DNA of 64,000 nucleotides, from the NCBI RefSeq assembly GCF_003586305.1, contig NZ_KZ987400.1:186001-250000 (forward strand), read 5' to 3'. The position numbers and the translations under genes are program-made. The DNA is from Cognatilysobacter tabacisoli. GTDB lineage: Bacteria > Pseudomonadota > Gammaproteobacteria > Xanthomonadales > Xanthomonadaceae. A model generated the notes under the pieces. The model ran no database searches and had not been told where the DNA came from. It saw nothing but the letters and a program-made list of their open reading frames with translations. Every line of letters begins with the position of its first letter. Within the stretch, counting starts at the first letter, position 1. This document shows, piece by piece, positions 1-8,969 of the stretch.

Positions 1-501
1 GTGACGAGCATCCGCACCGGCTTCGTCAACGGCGAGTTCCTGAACTACGAGGGCTATTCGGCCGAAGTCCGCTACCAGCTGCGCACGGACGGGTACGGCG
101 ACTTCAACTTCGCGTGGATCGGCAACTTCCCGAAGAGCCTGGAAGGGTCGAACAACGGCGTGGTCAGCGACGAGGGCGTCGGCGAGATCGGCAACTCCGA
201 GCGCCAGTACCAGTTCAACACCGCCTGGCAGCGCGAGAACCTCGGGCTGACGTTCTCGGCCAACTACCTCAGCGGCGCGGTGTTCGACCTGCTGAACACG
301 GTCGAGAGCCGCGACATCCTGTCGGTCGACAGCTACTGGTCGTTCAACGCCGGCGCGTCCTACCGGTTCGGCGAGAAGGCGATGCTGCGCTTCGCGGTGA
401 CCAACCTGACCGACGAGGAGCCGCCGTTCCCGGCGATCGGCGTCGGCACGTACGACCTGCTCGGCCGCCGCTACGCGGTGTCGTTCGAATACAAGTACTG
501 A
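1..501 (+). CDS. TonB-dependent receptor, C-terminal part (5' end outside window)
   Basis: This is the last ~166 residues of an outer-membrane TonB-dependent receptor; the gene begins before the window, so the GTG at position 1 is not its start. Visible features are alternating hydrophobic/polar beta-strand segments, the late-barrel motif FAVTNLTDEEPPF around residues 131-143, and the C-terminus VSFEYKY ending in an aromatic residue, as expected for recognition of outer-membrane proteins by the BAM machinery. The family imports siderophores, B12, sugars or peptides using TonB-ExbBD energy, supplied here perhaps by the tonB-exb genes near 31-33 kb. The substrate cannot be told from this fragment. 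A hairpin terminator follows the stop codon. Confidence 0.9.
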   Translation: MTSIRTGFVNGEFLNYEGYSAEVRYQLRTDGYGDFNFAWIGNFPKSLEGSNNGVVSDEGVGEIGNSERQYQFNTAWQRENLGLTFSANYLSGAVFDLLNTVESRDILSVDSYWSFNAGASYRFGEKAMLRFAVTNLTDEEPPFPAIGVGTYDLLGRRYAVSFEYKY

Positions 502-528
502 TCGGATCCACCGCGGTTCGCGACACGG

Positions 529-552
529 ACGCCCCGGCCACCGCCGGGGCGT
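529..552 (+). terminator. Rho-independent terminator after the TonB receptor
   Basis: A perfect 9-bp stem (ACGCCCCGG paired with CCGGGGCGT) with a 6-nt loop begins 28 bp after the receptor stop. A T-containing stretch follows (TCGCGTTT). It lies between two convergent genes. Confidence 0.7.
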
Positions 553-579
553 TCGCGTTTGCGGGGCCGGCGCGCGCGG

Positions 580-2652
580 TCACTCGCAGCGCGCGCCGTC
601 GCCCTGCGGGCGGCACTGCGGCGGGAAGCCGTGGCGGCGCCAGTACGCGAGGATGCCGCTGTCGCGCAGGTAGCGCTGGAACGCGGGGTCGCGGCGCAGG
701 AACGCGTAGTCGCGCGTCCACAGCAGCAAGTCCCAGCTCGAGTAGCCGCGCCGGCGCACCTCGTCGAGCGTCGCGATCAGCTGCGCGGCGCGCGACGGCG
801 CGTCCGGGCGCAGCACGTCGAAGAAGTTCGGGCGGTCGGCGACGCGGTCGAAGCGCGCGAACGCGTCGATCGCCTGCGGCCACAGCGCCGGGTCGGCGAA
901 CGCGCGCGACGCGGCGGCGTAGCCCGGCGCCAGCCGCGCGGCGTACGGATCGGGGTGGTCGGGCGCGCCGATCTCGCGCTCGGCGATGCGCAGCGCGGCG
1001 GCGTAGTCGCGCCGCCACACGGCGTTGAACCAGCGCGCGTAGGCGCCGTCGATCGCGGTGCGGTCCAGGTGCGCGCGCGCCTCGTCGTGGCGCCCTAGCG
1101 TGTCGAGCAGGCGGCCGAGCTGGAAGTGGCCGACCGGGTTGATCGGGTCGCGGCGCAGCGTCTCGCGCGCGATCGCCTCGGCCCGATCGAGGTAGCCCAG
1201 CCGCGCCAGCGCCGACGTGTACAGGTAGACCAGCCCCGGCTCGCTCGGCGCCAGCGCGCGCGCACGCTCGAGCAGGGTCACGCAGCGCTCCCAGCGGTTG
1301 GCGATGCAGTCGGCCGAGCCGAGCACCGCGTACGGCTCCGGCAGCCGCGGGTCCAGGCGCAGTGCGATCGCCGCCTCGCGCGCGGCGTCCTGCCGCAGCA
1401 CCGGCGCCACCGACGGGCGGCGCTGCGCGCGGATCTCCAGCGCGAGCGCGAGCGCGGCGTGCACGCGCGCGTCGTCGGGACGCTCGCGCAGCAGCGCGCG
1501 CAGCTCGCTCTCGGCGGTCTCCGACGACGATTCGACCGTGAGGTCGCGGCGGCCGATCAGCGCGCGCGCGGCGAGGTAGCGGCGCAGGAAGTCCGCATCG
1601 CCGCTGCGCGCGGGCGCGGCGGCCAGCCCGAGCTTCAGCGCCAACGACGCCGCGACGGCCTCGGCGATCTCGCGCTGCAGCAGCAGCACCTCGGCGGCGT
1701 CGCGATCGAAGTCGCGCGCCCACAGCGCGCGGCCGGTGTCGGCCTCGACCAGCCGCAGGCGCACGCGCAGCCGCTGGTCGGCCTGCTGGAGGCTGCCTTC
1801 GAGCGCATGGCTGACGCCGAGGCGGGCGACCAGATTGGCGCGGTCGCCGGCCGCGAGGCTGGACGATTCGCGCGCGATCACGCGCAGCCCGTCGATGCGT
1901 GCAAGGTTCCCGATCAGCTCCTCGCTGAGTCCCTCGGCGAGCACGCGCGCGCCGGCATCGTCGCCGATCGCCTTCAGCGGCATCACCACCAGCGTCGGCT
2001 CGGCGGTCGCAAGGGACGCGGCCGCGGGCGCGCGCGCGGCGGGCCGTTCGTTCGGCCACCAGCGTGCGGCGACGACGGCGACGGCCACCGCCACGGTGAG
2101 TGGCACCAGCAGCCACGCGGCGCGATGCGTCCGCGGCGGCGGCGCGCGGTCGGCGGCGCGACGGTGGAACGGCGCGGCGCCGGAATCGCCCGAGGCGGCG
2201 TCTGCATCGTCGGCTGCCGGGCCGGCCGACGTCGGCGAACCGGTGCCGGACGAACCGGTGCCAGACGGGCCGGCATCGACGCCCGGCGCGTCGACGCCGA
2301 CAGCCGTCGCGGCCGCATCGCCCGCAGGCGCGCCCTGCGGCAGGTCGAAGCGGTAACCGACCCCGTGCACCGTGTGCAGGTAGCGCGGCGCGTGCGCGTC
2401 CTCGCCGAGCGCGTGGCGCAGCAGGGTCATCACCCGGTTCAGCACGCCGGGGGTGACGTGGCGGTGGCCCCAGACCGCGTCGAGGATCGCGTCGCGCGGC
2501 ACCGCGACCCCCGGCGAGCGCGCGAGCAGCGCCAGCACGCCGAACGCTTTCGGCTCCAGCGGCTGCTCGACGTCGTCACGCAGCAGCCGGCGGCCCGCGA
2601 AATCGATCACGACGTTGTCGAACGACAGCCGGCTGGGCTCGGGCGCGGCCAT
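580..2652 (-). CDS. CadC-like membrane-anchored winged-helix regulator with TPR domain
   Basis: The protein (690 aa) has an N-terminal OmpR/PhoB-type winged helix (about residues 8-100; LLRDDVEQPLEPKAFGVLALL and a GVGYRF wing near 97-102). A Pro/Ser/Gly-rich cytoplasmic linker, one transmembrane segment (WLLVPLTVAVAVAVV, about 182-196) and a periplasmic FlgO/TolB-N-like plus TPR-rich region follow. This is the CadC/ToxR-like layout: a DNA-binding domain that senses the periplasm without a phosphorelay. I chose ATG at 2652 over the longer frame because it is preceded by GAGGTGAG at good spacing. It is convergent with the receptor gene, and a 10-bp direct repeat lies just upstream, suggesting autoregulation (inference). 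Confidence 0.85.
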   Translation of the reverse strand: MAAPEPSRLSFDNVVIDFAGRRLLRDDVEQPLEPKAFGVLALLARSPGVAVPRDAILDAVWGHRHVTPGVLNRVMTLLRHALGEDAHAPRYLHTVHGVGYRFDLPQGAPAGDAAATAVGVDAPGVDAGPSGTGSSGTGSPTSAGPAADDADAASGDSGAAPFHRRAADRAPPPRTHRAAWLLVPLTVAVAVAVVAARWWPNERPAARAPAAASLATAEPTLVVMPLKAIGDDAGARVLAEGLSEELIGNLARIDGLRVIARESSSLAAGDRANLVARLGVSHALEGSLQQADQRLRVRLRLVEADTGRALWARDFDRDAAEVLLLQREIAEAVAASLALKLGLAAAPARSGDADFLRRYLAARALIGRRDLTVESSSETAESELRALLRERPDDARVHAALALALEIRAQRRPSVAPVLRQDAAREAAIALRLDPRLPEPYAVLGSADCIANRWERCVTLLERARALAPSEPGLVYLYTSALARLGYLDRAEAIARETLRRDPINPVGHFQLGRLLDTLGRHDEARAHLDRTAIDGAYARWFNAVWRRDYAAALRIAEREIGAPDHPDPYAARLAPGYAAASRAFADPALWPQAIDAFARFDRVADRPNFFDVLRPDAPSRAAQLIATLDEVRRRGYSSWDLLLWTRDYAFLRRDPAFQRYLRDSGILAYWRRHGFPPQCRPQGDGARCE

Positions 2653-2708
2653 GCACTCACCTCGATGCCGGACTCGCCGGAGCAAACGCGGTGCCCGCCG
2701 GCGGGCGG

Positions 2709-2729
2709 CCCCAAGCTTTCCCCAAGCTT
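2709..2729. promoter_or_regulatory. Tandem direct repeat, candidate operator of the winged-helix regulator
   Basis: CCCCAAGCTT occurs twice (2709-2718 and 2720-2729) with an 11-bp centre-to-centre spacing, 57-77 bp upstream of the regulator start. OmpR-family winged helices typically bind tandem repeats one helical turn apart. The repeat is seen directly; the function is inferred. Confidence 0.45.
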
Positions 2730-2839
2730 CCGCAGCGAACCCTCAGCGCGGCCTGCGAAGCCCCTCAAGACCTCGGGCGCGGCGCGGCGCACGGTGGCGG
2801 CACCGGACCGCTGCGTCCGCCACCCCGCCGGAGAACGCC

Positions 2840-3181
2840 ATGCGCACCCTCGCCCCCCTCGCCGTCGTGCTGCTCGCCGCCGCCTCGCCCGCCGCCGCGC
2901 AGGAGCCCGGCACCACCCTGCCCGCGGTCGAAGCCCGCGCCATGCACTACCTCGTCGACTGCGACGACCGCGCGCTGCCGAGCCAGCGCGAGATCGGCGA
3001 ATGGACCGGCCAGCACAACTTCGGCCAGGTCTACGCCGCGCGCCAGCGGCTGATGGTCACCGTCTCGCGGGCCTGCCAGCGCAGCGGCATCGAGCAGGTC
3101 GGCCTAGTGCTCGAGCGCCGCCCGCCCGCCGCCGGCGCGCCGATGCAGGCGCTCGCCCGGATCGAACGCGCCCTGCGCTGA
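2840..3181 (+). CDS. Small secreted protein of unknown function
   Basis: A 113-aa protein with a clear Sec signal peptide (MRTLAPLAVVLLAAASPAAAQ, cleavage after AAA-Q near residue 20). The mature part (~92 aa) has two cysteines (in VDCDD and SRACQ) that could form a disulfide, and reads as mixed alpha/beta with no motif I recognise. GGAG lies 6 nt upstream of ATG 2840. It is divergent from the CadC-like regulator and may share its promoter region. Periplasmic location is predicted; function is unknown. Confidence 0.7.
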   Translation: MRTLAPLAVVLLAAASPAAAQEPGTTLPAVEARAMHYLVDCDDRALPSQREIGEWTGQHNFGQVYAARQRLMVTVSRACQRSGIEQVGLVLERRPPAAGAPMQALARIERALR

Positions 3182-3353
3182 GCCACGCGCACCGCGACGC
3201 GCACCACGCGTGCCCCGTGCCGGATGTCCTCGTGACCGGCGGCACCGCGTCGAAAGTCACGCCGACCGACGGCGCATGCGCCCGCGGGCGCGACGGCCGC
3301 CTACTCGTCGCACGCCGCGAACGGTTCGCGGCCCCATCGCCGGAGCCTCCCCC

Positions 3354-3701
3354 ATGAAGCCGATGCTGATCGCCCTGTCCCTGCTGTCCGCGCTGGCGCC
3401 GCTGTCCGCAGCCGCCGCCGCGCCCGAGCCGACGCGCTCGACCGTCGTCAGCTGCGCCCACCCGAACTGGCCGACCGCCGGCGAGCTGCGCACCGCGCTG
3501 CACGGCCCGACGGTGATCGTCGGCACGCGCAGCTACCCCGCGCGCGACGCCGCGCCGGCCGGCGCTCAGGCGGTGGCCAGCGCCGAGGACGCGCAGCGCC
3601 ACATCCGCCGCGCCGGCCGCGACGAGTGCTGGAGCGGCGCCACCCACGTGCGCATCGACGTCTACGCCGCGCCGGCCGCGCGCCGCGACGCCGCCGGCTG
3701 A
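3354..3701 (+). CDS. Small secreted protein of unknown function
   Basis: A 115-aa protein beginning MKPMLIALSLLSALAPLSAAAAAP, a typical signal peptide with cleavage near residue 22. The mature region has two cysteines (SCAHP and DECWSG), consistent with a disulfide-stabilised periplasmic protein. I recognise no family. It follows the previous small secreted gene in the same direction after a 172-bp gap and faces the RND pump gene tail to tail. The start was chosen for the signal peptide; the in-frame extension to 3210 lacks one. Confidence 0.65.
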   Translation: MKPMLIALSLLSALAPLSAAAAAPEPTRSTVVSCAHPNWPTAGELRTALHGPTVIVGTRSYPARDAAPAGAQAVASAEDAQRHIRRAGRDECWSGATHVRIDVYAAPAARRDAAG

Positions 3702-3731
3702 TCGCGCGGCGGCCCCGGCCCGCGCGGCGCG

Positions 3732-6700
3732 TCAGCGCGCGTGTGCGGGCCGGCGCGACCACTTCGCGGCGAACCAGTCGCCGAGGTCGTGCAGCACGGT
3801 GTACGCGGCCGGGATCACGATCAGGCTCAGCGCGGTCGAGGTGATCAGCCCGCCGATCACGGCCCACGCCATCGGCGCGCGGAAGCTGCTGTCGCCGGAG
3901 AAGCCCAGCGCCAGCGGCAGCATGCCGGCGCCCATCGCGATCGTGGTCATGATCACCGGCCGCGCGCGCTTGTGGCACGCGTCCACCAGTGCGTCGTGCT
4001 GGCTCATGCCGTGCTGGTCCTCGGCCATGACCGCGTAGTCGACCAGCAGGATCGAGTTCTTGGTCGCGATGCCGATCAGCATCAGCAGGCCGATCAGCGC
4101 CGGCAGCGACAGCATGTTCTGGGTGATCAGCAGCGCGCCGAACGCGCCGCCGGCGCACAGCGGGATCGCGGTCAGGATCGTCAGCGGCTGCATCGGGTGC
4201 TTGAACAGCAGCAGCAGCACCATGTAGATGCACGCGATGCCGGCCGCCATCGCCAGCAGGAAGCCGGTGAACAGCTCGACGAAGATCTCCGCGTCGCCGG
4301 TGTTGATGAACGACACGCCGGCGGGCACGCCGGTCACCGACGGCAGCTTCTCGACTTCGGCCATCACCTCGCCGAGCGGGCGGCCGTTGAGCTCGGCGGT
4401 CAGGGTCACGTTGCGCTGGCGCTTGTAGCGGCTGATCACCGACGGCCCGCTGCCTTCGCGCACGTCGGCGACCGCGGTCAGCGGCACCGGCCCGGCCTTG
4501 CCCGGCACGCGCAGCCCGGCGACGGTCGCCGGGTCGCGCAGCGCGTCGCGGTCGAGGCCGACGCGGATCGGGATCTGCCGGTCCGGCAGGTTGAGCTTGG
4601 CCATGCGCTGGGTGTAGTCGCCGGCGGTGGCGATGCGCGCGGCCTCGGCGATGGTCGCCGTCGACACCCCCAGGTCCGCGGCGCGCGCGGCGTCGGGCAG
4701 GATCTGCAGCTCCGGCCGCAGCAGCGACGCCGACGACGACACGCTGCCGAGGCCCGGCAGCCGGCGCAGGTCGCGCTCGACCGCGCTGGCGGCGGCGTTG
4801 AGCGTGGCCGGGTCGTCGCCGGCCAGCACCAGCTGCAGCTGCTCGCCCGGTTCGCTGCTGATGAAGCTGGTGCGCACGCCGGGCAGGTCGGCCAGCGCCG
4901 CGCGCGCGGCCTGCTCGAGCTCGCGCTGGCTGCGCGACCGGTCGTCGGCCGCCCCCCAGTCGAGCGTCAGCACCGCCTTGCGCGCGTCGCCGGAGCCGGT
5001 CTTGCTCGGGTCGCCGAGGTCCGGGACGCTGCCGATCTGGGTGAACACCTGCTCGAGCTCGGGGATCGCCTCGAGCTGCGCGCGCGCGCGCTCGGCCACG
5101 CGTGCGGTCTGCTCGATCGCCGCGCCCGGCGGGAGCTCGAGCGACAGCATGCTGCGGCCCTGGTCGGTGACCGGGATGAACGTCGTCGGGATGAACGGGA
5201 TCAGCGCGAGCGAGGCGAAGAACAGCGCGGTCGCGAGCCCGAGCGTGCGCCAGCGGTGGCGCAGCGCGGCGTCGACCCAGCGCAGGTAGCGGGTCATCAG
5301 CGCGCTGTCCTTCGGCGTCTCGCCGTGCGGCTTCAGCAGGTACGCGGCCATCATCGGCGTCAGCAGGCGCGCGACCAGCAGCGAGAAGAGCACCGCGGTC
5401 GCCGCGGTCCAGCCGAACTCGCGGAAGAACTTGCCGGCGATGCCGGGCATGAACGCCACCGGCACGAACACCGCGGCCAGCGTCACCGACGTCGCGATCA
5501 CCGCGGTGCCGATCTCGTCGGCCGCGTCGCGCGCCGCGTCGATCGGCTCCTTGCCCATGCCGAGGTGGCGGACGATGTTCTCGATCTCGACGATCGCATC
5601 GTCGACGAGGATGCCGACGACGACGCTCAGCGCCAGCAGCGTGATCATGTTCAGCGAGAAGCCGAGCCAGTGGATCACCGCGAACGTCGGGATGATCGAC
5701 AGCGGCAGCGCGATCGCCGACACCCACGTCGCGCGCCAGTCGCGCAGGAACCACCACACCACCACCAGCGCCAACAGCGCGCCCTCGACCAGCATCAGCA
5801 TCGACGAGTCGTACGAGCGCTCGGTCTCCTCCGACATGTCGGTGACCAGCCGGAACTCGGTGCCCGGGTGCGCGGCGCGCAGCGTGTCGAGCGCGTCCTT
5901 GACCGCATCGCGCACCTTCAGCTCGTCGGCGCCGCGGGTGCGCGCCAGCGAGAACCCGACCACCGGCGTGCCGTCGAGCAGCGCCAGCTGGCTCGGGTCG
6001 GCGGCGCCGTCGGTGACGGTCGCCAGCGCCGACAGCCGCACGCTCTGGCCGTTCGGCAGCGCGATGCTGAAGTCGCGCAGCGACGGCGCGTCGGTCACGG
6101 TGGCGATCGTGCGGATCGTCTGCTGGCCGCCCTGCAGCTCGGCCTTGCCGCCCGGCCGCTCGACCTGGGTCTGCGCCAGCTGCTGGTTGACCTCGCCGGC
6201 GGTGACGCCGTGCGCCTGCAGCGCCTGCGGGTCGAGGTCGACGCGCACCTGGCGGTCGACGCCGCCGATGCGATTGACCGCGGCGACGCCGTCGACGCCA
6301 TACAGCGCGCGGGTCACGTGGCGGTCGACGAACCACGACAGCTCGTCGTCGCGCAGGCCCGGCGCGCTGACCGCGTAGGTCAGCAGCGAGCCGCCGATCT
6401 CGACCTTCGAAATGATCGGCTCCTGGATGTCCTGCGGCAGGTCCATCCGGATCCGGGTGACCGCGTCCTTCGTGTCGTTGAGCGCGACCATCAGGTCGCT
6501 GTCGAGGTGGAACTCGATCGCGGTGGTGCTGGCGCCCTCGACCACGGTCGAGGTCACGCGCTTTACGTTGTCGAGCGTGGCGACAGAGTCCTCGACCCGG
6601 CGCGTGACCTCGGTCTCCAGCTGCGACGGCGACGCGCCCGGCTGGGTGATCGTCACCGTCGTCATCGGGAACGCGACGTCCGGGAAGCGCGCGACCGGCA

Positions 6701-6806
6701 GCTCGCGGAAGCCCCACAGGCCGGCGACGCACAGCACGAAGAACAGCATCACCGCGGGCACCGGGTTGCGGATGCCCCACGTCGACAGCGAGCCGCCGCC
6801 GCTCAT
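3732..6806 (-). CDS. RND-family efflux permease
   Basis: A 1024-aa inner-membrane pump of the resistance-nodulation-division (AcrB/MexB) superfamily, which exports drugs, metals or lipids by proton antiport in a tripartite complex. The N-terminal helix (PAVMLFFVLCVAGLWGF) is followed by a large periplasmic loop, a central TM cluster with DDAIVEIENIVRHLG, a second periplasmic loop and a final TM bundle (SILLVDYAVMAEDQ). The DD acidic pair of the proton relay is present. The start overlaps the adaptor gene stop by 4 bp (ATGA), so the two are translationally coupled. No outer-membrane channel gene is nearby, so a housekeeping TolC is presumably used. The substrate is unknown. Confidence 0.92.
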   Translation of the reverse strand: MSGGGSLSTWGIRNPVPAVMLFFVLCVAGLWGFRELPVARFPDVAFPMTTVTITQPGASPSQLETEVTRRVEDSVATLDNVKRVTSTVVEGASTTAIEFHLDSDLMVALNDTKDAVTRIRMDLPQDIQEPIISKVEIGGSLLTYAVSAPGLRDDELSWFVDRHVTRALYGVDGVAAVNRIGGVDRQVRVDLDPQALQAHGVTAGEVNQQLAQTQVERPGGKAELQGGQQTIRTIATVTDAPSLRDFSIALPNGQSVRLSALATVTDGAADPSQLALLDGTPVVGFSLARTRGADELKVRDAVKDALDTLRAAHPGTEFRLVTDMSEETERSYDSSMLMLVEGALLALVVVWWFLRDWRATWVSAIALPLSIIPTFAVIHWLGFSLNMITLLALSVVVGILVDDAIVEIENIVRHLGMGKEPIDAARDAADEIGTAVIATSVTLAAVFVPVAFMPGIAGKFFREFGWTAATAVLFSLLVARLLTPMMAAYLLKPHGETPKDSALMTRYLRWVDAALRHRWRTLGLATALFFASLALIPFIPTTFIPVTDQGRSMLSLELPPGAAIEQTARVAERARAQLEAIPELEQVFTQIGSVPDLGDPSKTGSGDARKAVLTLDWGAADDRSRSQRELEQAARAALADLPGVRTSFISSEPGEQLQLVLAGDDPATLNAAASAVERDLRRLPGLGSVSSSASLLRPELQILPDAARAADLGVSTATIAEAARIATAGDYTQRMAKLNLPDRQIPIRVGLDRDALRDPATVAGLRVPGKAGPVPLTAVADVREGSGPSVISRYKRQRNVTLTAELNGRPLGEVMAEVEKLPSVTGVPAGVSFINTGDAEIFVELFTGFLLAMAAGIACIYMVLLLLFKHPMQPLTILTAIPLCAGGAFGALLITQNMLSLPALIGLLMLIGIATKNSILLVDYAVMAEDQHGMSQHDALVDACHKRARPVIMTTIAMGAGMLPLALGFSGDSSFRAPMAWAVIGGLITSTALSLIVIPAAYTVLHDLGDWFAAKWSRRPAHAR

Positions 6807-7969
6807 CGCGCGGGCGCCGCGTCGGCGGCCGGGCGCGCCGGCGTCGCCGCGGTGGCCTCGACCACGCGGACCGCGTCGCCGTCGGCGAGGAAGCCGGCCC
6901 CGTCGACGACGACGCGCGCGCCGGCCGGCAGCCCGCTGGCGACCACGACCTGGTCGCCGTCGCGGCTGCCGGCGACGATCCGCCGCTGCTTGACCGTGTT
7001 GTTCGCCTCCACCGTGAACACGGTCGCGAAGCCGTCGCGCAGCACCACCGCCGCGGCCGGCAGCACCGTGGCGGGGCCGCGGCCGGTGCTGATCCGGCCT
7101 TCGAGGTAGGTGCCCGGCTGCAGTGCGCCCGGCTGCGGCAAGTCGGCGTAGACGGTGCCGGTCCGCGTGGCGCTGTCGACGCCCGGCGTCACCGCGCGCA
7201 CGCGGCCGTCGACGGTGGTGCCGTCGCGCGCGGTCAGCGCGATCACGTCGCCGGGCGACACCGCGGCCAGCTGCTCGGCCGCCAGTTCGGCCCGCCACTC
7301 GAGCCGGCCGTCCTTGATCAGCCGCAGCAGCTCGCTGCCGGCGGCGACGACCTGGCCCGGCTGCACCAGCCGGCGGCTGATGATGCCGTCGGCCGGCGCG
7401 CGCAGCTCGGCGAAGCTGCGGCGCAGCGCGACCGCATCGCGCGACGCGCGCGCGGTGCCGACGCGGGCGTCGGCCTGGGTGCGCGCGGCGCGCAGCTCGT
7501 CGACCTGCGACGCGCTGACGAACTGGCCCTGCGCCAGGCGCTCGGCGCGCGCGAGGTTGCTGCGCGCCAGCGCCGCGCTGGCCTCGGCCTCGCGCAGCGC
7601 GGCGTTGGCCTGGGCGAGGTCGGCGTCGAGCAGGCGGTGGTCGAGGGTCAGCAGCACCTGGCCGCGGCGCACGGTCTCGCCGACGTCGACGTCGAGCGAG
7701 GTCACGCGCTGGCCGGACAGCTCGACGCCGAGCTGCATCTCCTCGACCGCGGCGACCGGGCCGGACACCGTGATCGTGCGCGCGACCTCGCGGGTCTGCG
7801 CGCGCACGGTGGTCACCGCCATCGCCGACACGGCCGCCGCGGCATCGCCGTCGGCGGCGGGTTCGTCGCCGCCGCAGGCGGCAAGCAGCGCGCAAGCGAG
7901 CACGAGCGCAAGGAATCGGACGGGGGCGTGCGCACGGGGCGCGTCGGAGGCAAGGATCGTCGCGGCCAC
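6803..7969 (-). CDS. RND efflux periplasmic adaptor lipoprotein (HlyD/AcrA type)
   Basis: A 388-aa membrane fusion protein. The signal peptide ends in a lipobox (LLAAC, Cys32), so it should be anchored in the inner membrane. The biotinyl-lipoyl half-motif (VDVGETVRRGQVLLTLDHRLL) is near residues 95-115, an Ala/Arg/Glu-rich alpha-helical hairpin spans about 118-180, the second lipoyl half (SRRLVQPGQVVAAGSELL) follows, then the beta-barrel domain. It connects the RND permease to an outer-membrane channel. A minus-strand -10-like TACACT lies at about 7996-8001, upstream of the start. First gene of a two-gene operon. Confidence 0.9.
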   Translation of the reverse strand: MAATILASDAPRAHAPVRFLALVLACALLAACGGDEPAADGDAAAAVSAMAVTTVRAQTREVARTITVSGPVAAVEEMQLGVELSGQRVTSLDVDVGETVRRGQVLLTLDHRLLDADLAQANAALREAEASAALARSNLARAERLAQGQFVSASQVDELRAARTQADARVGTARASRDAVALRRSFAELRAPADGIISRRLVQPGQVVAAGSELLRLIKDGRLEWRAELAAEQLAAVSPGDVIALTARDGTTVDGRVRAVTPGVDSATRTGTVYADLPQPGALQPGTYLEGRISTGRGPATVLPAAAVVLRDGFATVFTVEANNTVKQRRIVAGSRDGDQVVVASGLPAGARVVVDGAGFLADGDAVRVVEATAATPARPAADAAPAR

Positions 7970-8034
7970 GCGGCGCTCCGCTGGATGGGGGCCGCTAGTG
8001 TACTTGCCGGTTCAGTATTGGCTTAACGCCGGTT

Positions 8035-8844
8035 TCACCGGGCCGGCAGCCCGAAGAACGTCCGCGCCGCGGCGGTGCTGTGGGCAGCGGTCGTGGCGAC
8101 GTCCTCGCCGCGGTCGCGGGCGAGCTCCTCGACGATGTGCGCCAGGTACATCGGCTCGTTGCGGCGGTGGCTCGGCGCCGGCCTGACCGTGCGCGGCAGC
8201 AGGTACGGCGCGTCGGTCTCGATCATCAGCCGGTTGGCCGGGATATGGCGGACCAGCTCGCGCAGGTGCTGGCCGCGGCGCTCGTCGCACAGCCAGCCGG
8301 TGATGCCGATGTACCAGTCGCGGTCCAGGCACGCGAACAGTTCTTCGCGCGTGCCGGTGAAGCAGTGCACGACCGCCGGGCCGAGCCGGCCGTCGAAGTT
8401 GGCCATCATCGCGACGAAGTCGTCGTGCGCGTCGCGCTGGTGCAGGAACAGCGGCTTGCGCACGCCGTTGACGGCAAGTTCCGAGGCGAGCTGCAGCTGC
8501 TGCTCGAACGCGCGCCGCTGCGCCGGGCGCGGCGAGAAGTCGCGGAAGTAGTCGAGCCCGCACTCGCCGACGGCGACGACTTCCGGATGGGCGTGCAGCG
8601 CGCGCAGTTCGGCGTCGCACTCGGCGGTGTACTCGGCCGCGTGGTGCGGATGCACGCCGGCGGTCGCGAACAACACCCCCGGGTGCGCGCGGGCCAGCGC
8701 CAGCGCCTGCGGGTTGTGCGCGCGGCTGGCGCCGGTGATCACCATCTGCACGACGCCGGCGTCGCGCGCGCGCGCCAGCACCGCGTCGCGGTCGGCGTCG
8801 AACGATTCGTGGGTGAGGTTGGCGCCGATGTCGATCAGCTGCAC
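8035..8844 (-). CDS. tatD: TatD family 3'-5' DNA exonuclease/metallodependent hydrolase
   Basis: A 269-aa TIM-barrel metallohydrolase that matches the TatD orthologue group along its length: LIDIGANLTHESF at the N-terminus, TAGVHPHHAAEY, VGECGLDYFRDF, HQRDAHDDF, HCFTGTREE, TDAPYLLPR and SHRRNEP. TatD is linked to DNA repair/degradation with metal-dependent 3'-5' exonuclease activity. The reading frame supports only GTG 8844 as start (VQLIDIGAN). An unusual second copy of the first codons (ATG-GAA-CTG-ATC-GAC) lies 119 bp upstream in another frame and starts a 42-codon leader ORF whose stop overlaps this GTG. Divergent from hrpB. Confidence 0.9.
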   Translation of the reverse strand: MQLIDIGANLTHESFDADRDAVLARARDAGVVQMVITGASRAHNPQALALARAHPGVLFATAGVHPHHAAEYTAECDAELRALHAHPEVVAVGECGLDYFRDFSPRPAQRRAFEQQLQLASELAVNGVRKPLFLHQRDAHDDFVAMMANFDGRLGPAVVHCFTGTREELFACLDRDWYIGITGWLCDERRGQHLRELVRHIPANRLMIETDAPYLLPRTVRPAPSHRRNEPMYLAHIVEELARDRGEDVATTAAHSTAAARTFFGLPAR

Positions 8845-8963
8845 GGGCCGGCTCCAGCAAGGTCGAGGATGGCCGGCGTTCGCAGCGCGCTGCGGCGCGT
8901 TCCAGCCGCGTCGCGCGTCGGGGTGCTCGCGGCGCGATTGGCGCCAATGTCGATCAGTTCCAT
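8835..8963 (-). CDS. Leader ORF duplicating the 5' end of tatD
   Basis: A 42-codon ORF starts at ATG 8963 with MELIDIGAN, nearly the same as the tatD start VQLIDIGAN. It then diverges (RAASTPTRD...) and stops at TGA 8837-8835, inside the first codons of tatD (GTGCAGCTGA). The ATG is preceded by TAAAAT and a 6-nt spacer, the leaderless-promoter geometry seen at other genes here. It may be a remnant of a partial duplication or insertion that split the original start, or a coupling leader. It has no protein-level homology beyond the first nine residues. Confidence 0.45.
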   Translation of the reverse strand: MELIDIGANRAASTPTRDAAGTRRSALRTPAILDLAGAGPCS

Positions 8964-8969
8964 CGGTGC

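Noticed and set aside
3741-7109. 1122-aa plus-strand ORF opposite the RND pump genes
   Set aside because: It is a frame shadow on the antisense strand of two clear genes with Arg/His/Gln-rich composition and no domains.
8012-8947. 311-aa minus-strand ORF overlapping tatD
   Set aside because: It is the wrong frame through tatD, rich in Arg/Ala/Pro, without TatD motifs; it includes the misframed region between the two tatD starts.
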